Source: Smittium mucronatum (Eukaryota > Kickxellomycota > Harpellomycetes > Harpellales > Legeriomycetaceae). From it: a stretch of 64,000 nt of DNA. The notes under the pieces were generated by a model. It did not search any database. It was given only the letters and a program-made list of their open reading frames with translations, and was not told the DNA's origin. Made by a program: the position numbers and the translations under genes. The stretch spans positions 35,227-99,226 of the forward strand of contig LSSL01000429.1 of the NCBI GenBank assembly GCA_001953115.1, in the 5' to 3' direction. Shown here piece after piece: positions 25,901 to 39,171 of this stretch; position 1 is the stretch's first letter, and each line of letters begins with the position of its first letter.

Positions 25901-28900
25901 TTCTCTATTTAAATATAAAATTCTATTTTAGATAATTTAAAATACCATATAAACCCGAGATATAATAATAAAAATGGTAATAAATTTACCCAATTATCCT
26001 ATTTTTTGAAAAGTAGGGGAATAGCTATTATATCAAAATAATATGAAATCATCAAATAAGTAAGCTTAACAAATTAAAAATTTAAAATAGATAACATTTT
26101 ATAGATACATGGAAATTTTCTTGTATTCAAATCGCATTATAGATAATGGAACGAGAATTAACAATTATATGTGCTATTAAATCAAATTTAGGCTTAATTC
26201 GAATTAGAATTTTAAAACGCACAAATCCGGCTATTTTTTATTAAAAGACATTAAAAATTTATACATACAAGCTATTAAATTTCCCTAATAATCACTAGCC
26301 TGGAAGGAATTTTTTATCTACAATTTTACTAGACTTTACAATCTGTAATAAGACAAGACTTTACAATTGAAATTTTTTTTCTGCTGCCTAGTCTATAAAT
26401 TAGATGATTGTAAAATAATTGTAAAATAATTATGCATCCCTTTTAAGCCTATTTCATAAATTTAATTTAAATTATCTCAGAAATATGTTTTACAATTCAT
26501 TTAATTGTAAATAGCAGATATTGATTATTTTTTTAAAAAAAAAATTTGTCAATTTTGACTATTCATACACGAGCTCAGCCTTCACTAAATTCTTCTTTAC
26601 AAAAATTTGCACAATATCTTTTGAAATATGCATTATTTTTCTATTTTAAAAATATAACATTTCTTTATTATCTATATTATCTTTTAAAATTCATGAATTG
26701 CCCCAAATATTAATGAAATATGACAAAAAAAATCGTATTATATTTTATAGCAAAATAATAAATTATCTTTTTTATCTTTAGGTTATATGTTATAGGTTTT
26801 CGATTCAAAATCAAAGTTTAATATTCTTATAAATGTTCTTATTTTTGAATATTTGTTAAAAAATTATAAATATGATACCAAAATAATTGTATTTTTTACT
26901 TTTGTCTCACAAAAAATAAAATAAAAATAAAAATTCCATCAATTTTATTTTATTTTAGTTTTTTTAGCATTAAAATTGTTTTTTATAATTGAAATAAATT
27001 AAATTATAACCTTTTCGTTAAAATGGGTATGAAAATTTTGATTGTTGCAATTAAATTTTAGGTAAATAGAAAATTAGATTTCAAATTCCTCTTATAAAAT
27101 CTAAGAAATCTCAAAAAAAATTTATTGCTTTTAACTTTTGACAAAAAATTAATTAAAATCACCATAAATATAAATTTTGCTTGTGTTTTGAAGTTACATT
27201 CATAATCGTCATAATATTGTTATTTTATACTAATTTTTAAATATTAAAAAATTATATTTGTTCATTTTTAAAAAAATATTAATGAATAAAATCATATGTA
27301 TAGATGGTTTTCACTTTTATCTGAATCATTCTTCATAAAAAATTTCAGCATAGCATAATTTATAAGGACCTGATATGATTGATGAGAACCTTTTCTTTGG
27401 CACACTTATTTAGAATTTAAAATAATAATATGATTAAGAGTTATTAGTGTTTCTTTCCTCAATTTTACGTATATTTTATTGTTATTATTAATTTATTAAT
27501 TTATTTTTCCAATAAAATTGTAAAAAATATGAGTGTTATAAAAGTAAAAATAATTAAGAAGTTCAAAATTCATTTTAAATGTCTATTAAAATTTAAATTT
27601 AGACAAAAATAGTTTTATTTTGATACCACGCGTAAAGAATAAGTTATTATAATTTACTAAGATTTTATTAGATTAATTTGGTGACTATAAAAAAAATTAA
27701 TGATAAAATTATCCTGTGATCTTTTAAACTTTCATAGTTCGTATATCTTCTATACACTACTTTTTATAATTAAATCTCGTTTAATGAAGTTTTTTAATTT
27801 CATTTAAATTATCATATTCGTTTTTTTACTTCTTTTTAATTTAAACCCCATTATTTTTCCCTGTCTTCAAAAAATTAATTTTTGAAAAATCATTTTTCTT
27901 CTCGATTTCTATCTTGATTATTTATTAAACCATACAACTTTTTAATATTTTTTACTATAATTATCTTTGATTTAAAACCACCATTTATTTACAAGACAGG
28001 TTGGTTTTGAGAAATTTGTTTACTCAATTTTTATACATAAGAAATTATTAGTTTAAAAAAATTAAAGAAGATTAATTTTAATTAATAATTTATTCAATTT
28101 CTTTTTCTTATATTTTTATTATGTGAAATATATTTTTAAAATTTCAAAACTTCCACATATATATATCCAAATATCATTAAATCATATTTTTTCTCGTCTT
28201 TTAATATCGAAAAATATAAATAAAATACTTTTTATCTCACTTTTTTGTTTATAATATCTAAAAAAAAAACGATTTAAAGATTCGGTATTTTTTTTTTCTT
28301 TCAATCCTTTGTATGTATTATATGCATTTATTTTGGAAATTTTGTTTTATGCAAATTTGAAATTATATCATATGTTTAAATTTAGATTGAAAATAATTCC
28401 GACGGTTTCATTTTTATTTTTATTAAATAAAAAACATCTTCAAAAAAAATCAATTTAAAAAATTTGAGAAAAAGATATTTATTTTAGGTTTAACGTGCAA
28501 TGAAAGCTATTTTTTTTATTCTTATGGATATCTTTGGGTAAATTTTTAATTTTTTTGATTTTATAGGTACAATTTTTAGGGAGTTAAAAAATAGCATAAT
28601 CTAAAGAGAGTTTTTCTAAGCTTATTTGATAAATTTTAATTTAACGATTCCGTTACTTAAAATTTGGCATAATCGTTATTTAAAATCAATCATTTTTCGT
28701 CAGATTATTTTTCATATAAACAAAATACTTGAAAAAATTGACAATATTTTATGGTAGAACCAGTATATACGATATTTGGAACTACTAGAGCTTTAGAGGG
28801 AAGTCAACTAAGAAAATTGTCATTACCATATTAATGCTTTTGAGCTTCGCTTACAAATATCCAATATTAAATATAATTTTTTGCCTGGAAAATTAAATAA

Positions 28901-29614
28901 AGCTTTAATATTTCTACACAATTGGTATGTTATCTTATAAACTGTGGATAGATTATTTGAAGGTGAGCTAGATATAGGAATTGAAAGAATTTCATCTATG
29001 CCACTCAGGATATTCCGTATACTTTTTGACCAATAAATTTAGAATAATAACACTAAAATTTACCCTTCATTGGTCCACAATTTTCAATCGCAAATATTTG
29101 AGTTTATTAAAAATTATAAATGGCTATATTCTTTATTTATCCGATAGAGTAAATGAAACCGGTATTAATATAAAATTTCTAGAAAACTAAAATCCCTTTT
29201 TGCACCATCTGCCCTGAAAGAATTTAACATTCATGCTTTGATCATAAAAATAAAATACCACCGTCTGACATAATCTTAACCCTTTTAAGTCGCGGTGGTG
29301 CAAAATTGGCATTTGCTATTAGTTTAATTTTAAAACTTGATTAAAAATATTTGAATGATATTAAATTGAATATGTGTTTGAAAAATTGCAATTTTTGGTA
29401 TTTAAAAATGGGGGACGAAAAAATTTAATTCTGAAAAGGGTTAGTCAAAGAGACAGAAATTTTATTTTCTGAAATCTTAGTATGAAAAAGTAATGGCTCC
29501 GCTTTTTCACATCTTTATTTGTCTGGAGGATAATCTGTTAATTTCATAAAATGATATTAATAGTGAAAAAGATGAATTATATAATCATTCGCAAAATTCA
29601 AATAAAAAAAATAC
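22993..29614. other. AT-rich desert, first part
   Basis: Extremely AT-rich with stops in all frames and no gene recognised. A short stretch around 28,889-28,921 (-) could be a relic of a DUF2277-type gene; it is discussed as a low-confidence finding. The frame at 28,981-29,190 (+, 69 codons) encodes nothing I recognise. Confidence 0.65.
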
Positions 29615-29818
29615 AAGAGATTCTCTTTGAGAGTGGGAAATTTTATAATAATTTTTACTACTTACTAATTTAAAGCTATAGAGTAAAATAAATTCAAAAA
29701 TTATCGGGTGATTTAAAATTTTAGTTGCAAAAAGAAATTTGCTATTTATAAAATGTGGAAATTTTATTAGAGCTAATAAATTTTCATACTAAACAATAAT
29801 CTAAAAAGAAAGAACCCC
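29615..29818. mobile_element. MITE-like element, copy 2 (internally deleted)
   Basis: It begins AGAGATTCTCTTTGAGAG and ends near AAAGAACCCC, a diverged form of the AAAGAATCTCCC end. Interior matches to copy 1 include TACTACTTACTAATTTAAAG, then AAAATGTGGAAATTTTATTA. At about 204 bp it is shorter than copy 1. Confidence 0.45.
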
Positions 29819-30265
29819 TAATGTTAAAAATAATTTTCTCGTTAATATTAAAAACTTTGGTGAGATCGGATTTTTTAATGTGGAATAATAATTGGTTAAT
29901 TAAAGATAAAAAAAAATCACTAAATCAATACTTCTAATATTATTTTGAGTAATTACATATCCATTAACCCTTTCGCCGCCCATGGACTACTTCGTGGCAT
30001 TTTCATAGACAATATTATACTGCTCTGATTCTTGCTTTGAAAAATTAACTCAATATTTGAAATTAATTAAAATTGGCAAATACACTTGTGGATATTTAGC
30101 GTATGGGAGTAATTAAAATAAAGACGAAAGAATTAAATAAGAATGGATATTCAATATAAAAATGTTAACTCCACTATTGAATATACTAAAAAAAAATAAG
30201 TAAATGAGAATAATAATTAAATATTGAATACTCAAAGATTTTTGGGGTGAGAGAATTAGTTATTT

Positions 30266-30522
30266 GAGATTATCTCTGATGAGAGACACGTTCCAATTAA
30301 ATTTATACTACTTTCCTAGTCTGGAAATATTGAGCTAAGATATATTATAATTTATTAGTTAATGATTGATTATAATTGCAAAAGAGATTTTCTATTGGAA
30401 AAATTTTCAAAATTTTCTAGAGCTAGTATTTTTTTTCATTTTAATTGGTTTAAAGAAAATAGAATTTTATACAGAAAATAATTTACACATTAAAAAAACA
30501 CTGATATTCAAAAGAATCTCCC
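30266..30522. mobile_element. MITE-like element, copy 3
   Basis: It begins GAGATTATCTCTGATGAGAG and ends AAAGAATCTCCC. The interior holds TACTACTTTCCTAGTCTGG and TTGCAAAAGAGATTTTCTAT, matching copy 1 at comparable positions. No coding capacity. Confidence 0.48.
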
Positions 30523-33500
30523 TTATAGAAGAAGTTTAGACATTCCATTCATAGCTAGTAAAATATATGACTAACCAATAGATTTTAAAAGTATCGAAAA
30601 TTATCTATAAACGAGTAATAAGTTGATATGAATAATTTTTATATATTAAGCATTTTTTATCCAAAAACCTTAAGTCTATAGAACTTATGAATTTAGTAAA
30701 AACAAATTTAATAGCTAATAAAAATGAATTATTTACAGAGATTTTATAGGTAAGGCCAATGAGAATCACAATTAAATCTTTAAACACAAACACACACACA
30801 TAAACAAATTTTTTGTATAAGCAAATTATATATAGATTAATTAACTCTTTTAGTTATTTTTTCAATTACTTTTTATTATTTCAATTATTTCAATTAAAAT
30901 TATCCCATAAAATATTATTAATAATTAAGTAGAATGACCCAATTTATATATTGAGTAAATATGGTCCCGCTTTTTGAAATTAATACTGTTTTTTTAAAAA
31001 AATAACTTAAAATTTACTTTAATTTATTTTTTTCACTTTGAAAATTTATGAAAAAATCGGTTTTCATTCCTGATTTAATTATATTATATGCTTTATTAAA
31101 CTTTTTTCGTTTTAGATAAATCTATAATAAAAAATGGATTATTTATTAAATAAAATGTATTTTCAATTATATTAAAGGCTATGAGAACTAGTTTTATGCA
31201 ATTAAATTCAATTATTAGAAGTATTTGTTTAATATAAATTAATATTCTTAGAGGAAATCTAGAGTACAGGTATTTAATGCCTTTATTCTGTAAAAAAGTT
31301 AAATATTAAAAAAAAAACAATAAATAAAATTTAACTTTTTGACGAATCATCTTAGCTGAAAAATAAATCAACTAGCCAAAAAGTGTAAAGTCTCATAAAT
31401 TCCCATTTTTTCAAAGAAATTATTTTTAAGGCTGATAAAAAGAAACACTAATTGTAATTTAATCATATTTAATATCGAGAACTAAAATAGATAATTTTCT
31501 TATTTTATTTATACGGCTTTCGATTGTTAAAAAATTTTCATTTTTATACTTACTATAATTATAATTTCACAGTGTAAAATTGGTATAAATTTTTTTATAT
31601 AGATTTGATTATTTATATATCTGAATAACAGAGCAATTTATCCTTCCCAAAATAATATTTCGACTATTCCAAGTAATTTTTGTCAAAATATTGGGTAATT
31701 ATGTATTCTGATTGGCTTTTAACATAAAAAAATAACGATTTATACTACTGTAGATCAATAGAAATAAAAAATAATTTTCTATTACTGAACTGATTCAATT
31801 CCCTCTGTTTCTATTCTCTTAAATAATTACCCCTTTAATTATTTTTTTTCATCTGAAAGATAAATCATAAACTTTCCAAATTTTTAAATTTACCGAAAAA
31901 AATCCAAATCTATTCATTAAAAAATCAATTTTTATACCCTTTTTAATTTTTTTTGGGTATATATATATATTTTGATAACCTCTATGATTTCCTTCTAATA
32001 CTGAAATTATGTAATAACTGTATTTACCCTTATTGGTACAAACAAGTCACCATTAAATCTTTACTCATCTCTATTTATTTAATTATTTTTGTAAAGTTGC
32101 GAATGTATAAATTAAATCTTATTTATCATACTTGAAATATATAAAAAAAAATCCTTTCATAAAAATTATATATTTATCTGGAATTCTGAATGAATTCCTC
32201 GATCTATAAATCAAAAAATGTTATCAAATCTACCTTTTCTGCAAACTTTTCGAAGGATGAATATTTTTCATAAAATTAATTTCAGAAAAAAAAATTCTTA
32301 AAAAATTTCAATTGAAATAGAGAAAACATGTTTTCATTTCCTCAGAAAAATATTTACGATTCACTAAATATGTTACAAATTATAAGTATTCTTTGACTTT
32401 ATTAAAAATATATAATATTTTTTTCTAAAAAAAATGATTTTAAAAAACTTAAATTTTAGTAAACTTTACTATGAATGCCTTTTTTGGCTTGATCTAATAA
32501 AAAAATTTACAACTAAATCAATAAAAGTTCAAAATAACTTTAAAATAAATCGAAACTTTATATAATAGTTTTGTAAAATACTAATTTAATAATTAGCTTT
32601 TAATATTCAAATTAGCTATAATAAAAAGGCTCTGGATTCTTTTGAAATTAAATTAAACTACTCTGGATAAAAATAAAATATATTATATTTCTGATATTTA
32701 TATAATTAAATTTGTTGATTTAATGGATTTAATACATTAAGGCAAAAAAAAATCTAGAAATCATAATTATTTAATATTTCTATATGTTTATCAACCAAAA
32801 ATGAGAACAAATTTACATCATAATCATATTATAAATAAACGAACAATACCAAAATAGAATCAATTTAGTAATTATTTTCTAAATTATTTTCTATTTTTAA
32901 AGGTAAATGAATTTAATATTGTCTGTTAAAAAATAACTGATAAGATTTAGCTTTATATAATTTGAAAATCTATCAATTCTAATATAAATAAAAAAATATA
33001 TCTACATATATCTCATTAAAATATGATATTCTACTAAATAAATATGTTTTTATGAAAAAATTAATTATAGTAGAAAAATTAATAATCAAAAAATTTCAAA
33101 ATTTCAGTAAAAATAGCCTTCTTTATTAGTCTTAAAGTGTCTTGTTATTGAAAATTGTTGAGTTAGGGCTTTAGTTAAAATCATTAGATTTTATTCTTAT
33201 TTTTCATTGAAATTATTTTAATTTTATGAAAAAATTTACTATAAAAGTGAATAAATATTCTATTTTGGGTTGTTTTTTTATTGTTGGGCTATTCTAGAGA
33301 TTAAAAGGGTAAAATAAGCTTTAAATATTCTAGAAATAAGATAATTTACAATAAAAATATTCTATAATAGAAATTTCGATGAAATTTTTTGTCACAAAAA
33401 AGAATTTTGGATTAAAAATTCACATTTTTTAACAATATTAATGAGGATAGCTCAAAAAAAAAAAAACTTTATGAATAATCCTTCAATAATCTTTTTTTTT

Positions 33501-34087
33501 TTATAGATAATTTTTTTCTAATTCCAAAAAATTATTTAAAACAAAAAATATGTAGAACGAAACCATTTTTCGCATTTTTTGTAAAACGTATCACCAAGTA
33601 TTACTAGAAAATTATTTAAATCAGTCCAGAATACTTATGCAAAATATCAAAGAGTAACAAAATAAAACTTTTTGTCGAAATTATTGGTGTAGGGTATTGT
33701 AATACTTTATAAACTTAATGGAATTAGCCCAATGGTAGTAAAAAGATCTGACGGTATTATTGAGCCTCAAATCATTTAAATTAAAACTGAAATAAATTTA
33801 ATTCAAACGAAACCTCTTTCGATTTTTAGATCTCCCATTTCTGATAAATATTTATAAGTAACAATAATCAATATTTTATCATCATTATTTAGCAATATTT
33901 TAGCCATTTAAAGCGTTTAATTTACCAAAATCAAATGATTTATGAAGGCAAATTAATAATCATATATTTATTTAATATATTCAAAAATCAATTTTATGGC
34001 TATAATTTTGTTTAAAAAATTTATATTAATCCTATAAAAAAATTAAAAGATATTAAAACATTATATGTTTGTATATATATTGTACTG
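30523..34087. other. AT-rich desert, second part
   Basis: No gene, RNA or long repeat recognised. A short CACACACACA tract occurs near 30,790. Open frames are short and their products are dominated by Ile, Leu, Lys, Asn, Phe and Tyr, as chance predicts. Confidence 0.65.
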
Positions 34088-34597
34088 CTGAATTTTCTTG
34101 TAAGATAAATTCATTAAAAGCTATCCTAAAAAAATATGAAAAAAAGAAAAGTACGTACAAAAATGACTATTAATATAACCGAAATAAGCTCCTCTTCCGT
34201 GCAACCGGCTGCGTATCTACGGTAAAATGAGTAATCTACCAACCGAAAGACCCCTTTTGGCATTACTTCTCAAAGTTTTACGACTAATATTACATGCAGT
34301 CAAGAATTAACACATTTTTCAACAAAAAATGTTTTATTGGATCTGCTGAGCTCCTAGTCAGAGTCTAACTCTAACATTATTTATCTAATTAGGCCCCTAC
34401 CCAAGCGTGAAATTGATCAAAATGGCTTTCCTACAAATATATTTTAAATTTTGAGATCCGTTTGACTGTCTAAGGCTAGACCTGTGAACTAGAAAATGTC
34501 TCAGCCGTGCTAAAAAATCGGTTTCTCCTGTTTTAAGATGTTTCTTTTCTGGGATCACTGTCCTCACTACTCCCAAATAATAATAGTAAAACTCTGA
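34088..34597 (+). mobile_element. family A repeat, copy 2
   Basis: This copy of about 510 bp is colinear with 61,207-61,735. Shared landmarks in order are TAAGATAAATTCATTAAAAG, ACCGGCTGCGTA (with a one-base difference between copies), CAATCTACC-type and CGAAAGACCCC-type blocks, GAGCTCCTA, ATGGCTTTCCTACA and AATAATAGTA. It carries the family end on its left but no inverted partner nearby. It is non-coding in all frames. Confidence 0.72.
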
Positions 34598-37578
34598 TTA
34601 AAAATTTATTTTAGTTTACTTCAAAAAGTACGCTATTAAGTCCCCAAACCACGGCAATTTATTTCACTCATATGGGATATTGTTATATTAATACTTCTAA
34701 GTTTAATTCGACGTGGTTTTGATTTTTAAATTTTTATTTTAACAAAAAAAAATTTTGTGTATATTTTATTTTAAAGCATATATTTTTTGATTCATTGTAG
34801 TAAATAATCCCGATTTTTTATTCGAACGGTAATTTTTTTATCAAATAAGCTTTCTTTTTTAGTTATATTTCTAATTAAAAAGTCTGCGCATTAATAAATT
34901 ATTTTTTAAGAAATATAATCTAATTTTTGTAATTTAGCCTAAAAATTCCAAATCAATCACCCAAACCATTTTTTCGAAACTTTAAATCAAATGAATTTAA
35001 TTTTGTTAAATAAGCTTTTTTTAGTATATTTTTTAAATTATTTACTGCTGTGGATTTTTTTTATGTCAGAACGCTAATAATATCTTAATAATTTTAAAAA
35101 TTATCCGAAAAAACTCAGGATAATTTTTTGATAAATTAAGAATTATTTATTGAAGCATTTTTATTTATTAGATCAAAGCCTATATTGAATAATTTACATC
35201 TGGTTATACGCGATTTTGTTAATAGAAATTGTTTAAATCTGTTATTAATAAATAGAGTAATATACTACGGTAAAAAATTAATTAAAAAATTCTAAGAAAG
35301 TTAACAGGATTGAAAATATATTTTTTTATAAATATTTATTCTTTTTTTAAGATTTGAATTATTTTTTGAATGTAACCTTTTTTGCGAAAAAAATAAAAAA
35401 TTTTCTATTAATAAATTTTCATCAATTAAATGAACTTATTTTGATGGAATTATTTTCTTAATAATCAATACTTCAATTATATTATTTTTAGAAAATTTTG
35501 TAATTTATATATTAAATAATAAAATTTTCTTTGGATATTTGACTAGGATTCAAATGGTAAACATCATAGAATAAATTTGGGCCCAAAAATATTGTTCAAG
35601 ACTTATTCATATTTAATTTTAGATAAGATTTAATATTTAATAAGAATAAATATTTGAGAGCTGATATTTGATTAAAACTTAACATTTTGTTTCTTTAAAA
35701 TATATTTGGATTTTAATTATACAAAAATAGACGATAATTAGTATTATATTTTGTAAAATTCTTAGTTAATTTATCTATTAAATTTTTTTATGAAACTAAA
35801 CTATAATTATTTTTAGCCTTAAATTTTGTAAATTTACAGTTAGTTATAAAAAAAAAATTTCCTTATTTTCAGCCAGTAAAAATTTTAAAATTGTAACAAC
35901 ATAATAACATAGATTTTTTTGCTTCCGGTTTACGCCAGATTTTTTTCTCATAAATAACTTTCAAACCTTAAATTTGGTGGTATGATAATAATAAATAATT
36001 TTAAACGCTTGGAAAATATAGCTTGTGAAAAATGTAAAAAGTGAAATTTTGATGTAATATAAGAGTAGAAATGATTTTTTATATTTTTGATGAATCTAAA
36101 ATAATTAAATGAGTGACATCAAAAAAAAAAAAAAACATTGAAAAAGTATATTTAATAAAATTAACAACTATATTATGATTAATCCAATCTAATTCAAAAA
36201 AAATTTCCAATCAATTAGACTAAAAATTTCGCAAATTTCTTTATTAATAAAGATATCTTCTGACATAAGTTATAAAGAATAATTTTTTAAATTTTTTTTA
36301 GCTGGAGTTAAAAATTTTGATTCCCGCGAATTTGTTTATTTGTATTTATTGTTTTTGAAAATATATCGTCCTTATTATCACATTTATGGTATTTTGATAA
36401 AAATAAATAAAATAACGTAGAGTTTTTTAATACTCTATATCCATCTGATATTTTTATGAATATTTTACATTTATATATCAATTCTTTCTAAAAATTATAA
36501 GTTCATTTTCGGGGTATTGGAAAATACTAAGCTTATGCCGAAAAAAAATTTTTTTTCCAAGGATGTATTTGAAATATACGAGAGCACATTTTCGTTTTTA
36601 ATAGGGATTTTATACAGCTATAAATAATTATCGACTCTTTTTCTTCATTTACCCGGAATAAAAATATAAGAATGGCAGTTTTCCTAAACTTGAAAAAAAT
36701 ATATTCCAAAAGCCAAACATTTAATTTTGGTCAAATATCTAGTGATTAATAAATAGAAAGCTTTACAATAAAAGTTTTTATATCGTAAATATTGGTCTTT
36801 ACTGAATCTCAGAAATCAAGAATTCCCAGAATTCACGAAGAGTATTTTCCATACACCAAAAAACTTCGATAATTATATATAAGTGTGTCGAATTGTAATC
36901 CGATTTTTTAAATATTTAAAAAAGAAGAAAATAAATAAATAAATTTATCAATTATTTTTCTTTTTGAAATGGATAATTGAAGCTTTTTTTTAAAATAAAA
37001 ATATAAACTAAAGCAAATACATTTAATACTGTCATTTTTTATGTTTTGATGTATGAAACTTACAAATAATAAAATTCTTTTTTATGAATTTTTTTCTTAT
37101 GCAATGACATACTATGTACCCTCTAATAGTATTAGTATGTTAAATTAATTAAAAGATATAATTTTTTTTTTTAATTTATTAAAAAAATCCTTCATATTTT
37201 TTTAATACATGTTCCGTTGAAAAAAACCCTTTAATTAATCTTTATTCTTAATTATTAAATTTCATGGATCATTTCCATATGCATTTATACACTATATAAA
37301 ATACAATTCCGTCAAATTGAATTAATATAAGAAAAAAAAACAATGTATTTTAATAGGAGCGTCTAAATATTAACCATACTTTTCATATTTGTATTTTTAA
37401 TAAATTTCGCATGTGCGCATATAATGATAATAATGGCTTTAGATAAAAAAAAATAAAAAATCTAAACCCAAATTTTATTGAATATATATTTGATTTTTTA
37501 CGTTTTGAAAAAATACATAGCTTATATTTTTCATCTGAATGATAGCGTTAAAATTTCACTATTTTCTCAGGTTTGCGC
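34598..37578. other. AT-rich desert, third part
   Basis: No gene or repeat recognised; stops are dense in all frames. Confidence 0.65.
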
Positions 37579-39171
37579 AAATTCTAGAGTATATTGCGAA
37601 AATAGAAAAGGATTAAGAAATAATTTCAAAATTAGATATATTTTAAAGTGTTTGCAAAATTAGTCAAATTTTTAATTTAATCAAATTTCAGTCAAATGGA
37701 AAAGTAATATTTTTTTGTAAAAAAATTTATGGTTAATATTTAAAAATAAATGAATAAAATTATTTTAAGATTTAATTGGAGTTTCAGAAACCAAATTAAA
37801 AAGTGATATTACGCCCCTGAATCGGAGAAAATAAAGGTTTTAGGAGTATAATTGATGGCTGATATGTTAAAAAGTGAAAATAATATACTATTAACTACCA
37901 CAGATGTCATTAAAACTACATTTTTTGCTAAAAACTAATTATTTCATGAAAATTTCTTTATTTTTTAACCATCCATGGCATTGAAATACTCAAACTAAGA
38001 TTATTAATAAAATAGGTAGTTAAGAATATTATTTTATCTTCAAAGATTAAAAATAAACTTGTAAAACATTTGAGATAAAAGATATTTGAATCCATTGAAA
38101 AATAATATCATAAATATAATATTTAAATATTAATTATTACCAAAATTTCTTCAAATAGGCTAAATATCATCGGGAATAAACAAATATCCATTTGGCCACC
38201 CTATTAATAGAAGTATAATAGGGCTATTAACTAAAATCATTGATAATAATCAAAAAAGCTAAAAATACGTTTTTCTATAAAATTTCATATATCTCAATAA
38301 ATATTAAACTTTACACTTTTTTAAAATCAAAGATGATTTAAACCAAAATTTAAAGATATATACTGAATATAAATTACTATTAAGTTATGAAAGTTTATAT
38401 ACGTTGATAAAAACAAATGAACTATTTTGTTATATTTTCATTTTTTTTAAAACCGTGTTTTCTTCATATTACTGTTTTTTAACTAAATTTTCATTTATCT
38501 TGCAAGTTTTATATATTTAAATATCAGGATTTAAAAATATTGAATATAAATAAGGCGCCTCATAGAATATTCATAAAAGTTTGAAAGGCGTTATAAATGT
38601 TTAACACAGTTTTCATTTTTCAAAAGATACTAGCTGAATTTTTAAAAGATGTATAAGGTTTTAAATTTTAAATTTCTTTATCGGCTAAAGTTTATAGAAA
38701 TATTAATATTACTTTGCATCATCATCTTTTAAATTCATTATTTCTAATCTATTATTAAACGCTACTTTTATATAATAGGGATTATTTTACCAAATTAATC
38801 GATCTAAAAATTCTAATTTTTACAAAAATGTAGTTTTAATGACATCTGTGGTAGTTAATAGTATATTATTTTCACTTTTTAACATATCAGCCATCAATTA
38901 TACTCCTAAAACCTTTATTTTCTCCGATTCAGGGGCGTAATATCACTTTTTAATTTGGTTTCTGAAACTCCAATTAAATCTTAAAATAATTTTATTCATT
39001 TATTTTTAAATATTAACCATAAATTTTTTTACAAAAAAATATTACTTTTCCATTTGATTGAAATGTTGATTAAATTAAAAATTTGTCTAATTTTGCAAAT
39101 ACTTTAAAATATGTCTAATTTTGAAATTATTTCTTAATTCTTTTCTATTTTTGCAATATACTCTAGAATTT
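37579..39171. mobile_element. long inverted-repeat element with 348-bp arms
   Basis: The left arm (37,579-37,926) and right arm (38,824-39,171) are both 348 bp and inverted to each other. By eye the inner roughly 230 bp of each arm, from CAAATGGAAAAGTAATAT inward to GTCATTAAAACTACATTTTT, are identical, while the outer roughly 110 bp carry scattered substitutions. The tips read AAATTCTAGAGTATATTGC. The spacer of about 900 bp has no coding frame I recognise. It could be a foldback or MITE-type element or a palindromic duplication; a target-site duplication is not evident. Confidence 0.8.

Noticed and set aside
33720..33780. tRNA A-box-like TAGCCCAATGGTAG
   Set aside because: No anticodon stem, T-arm or B-box follows at a suitable distance; no cloverleaf can be drawn.
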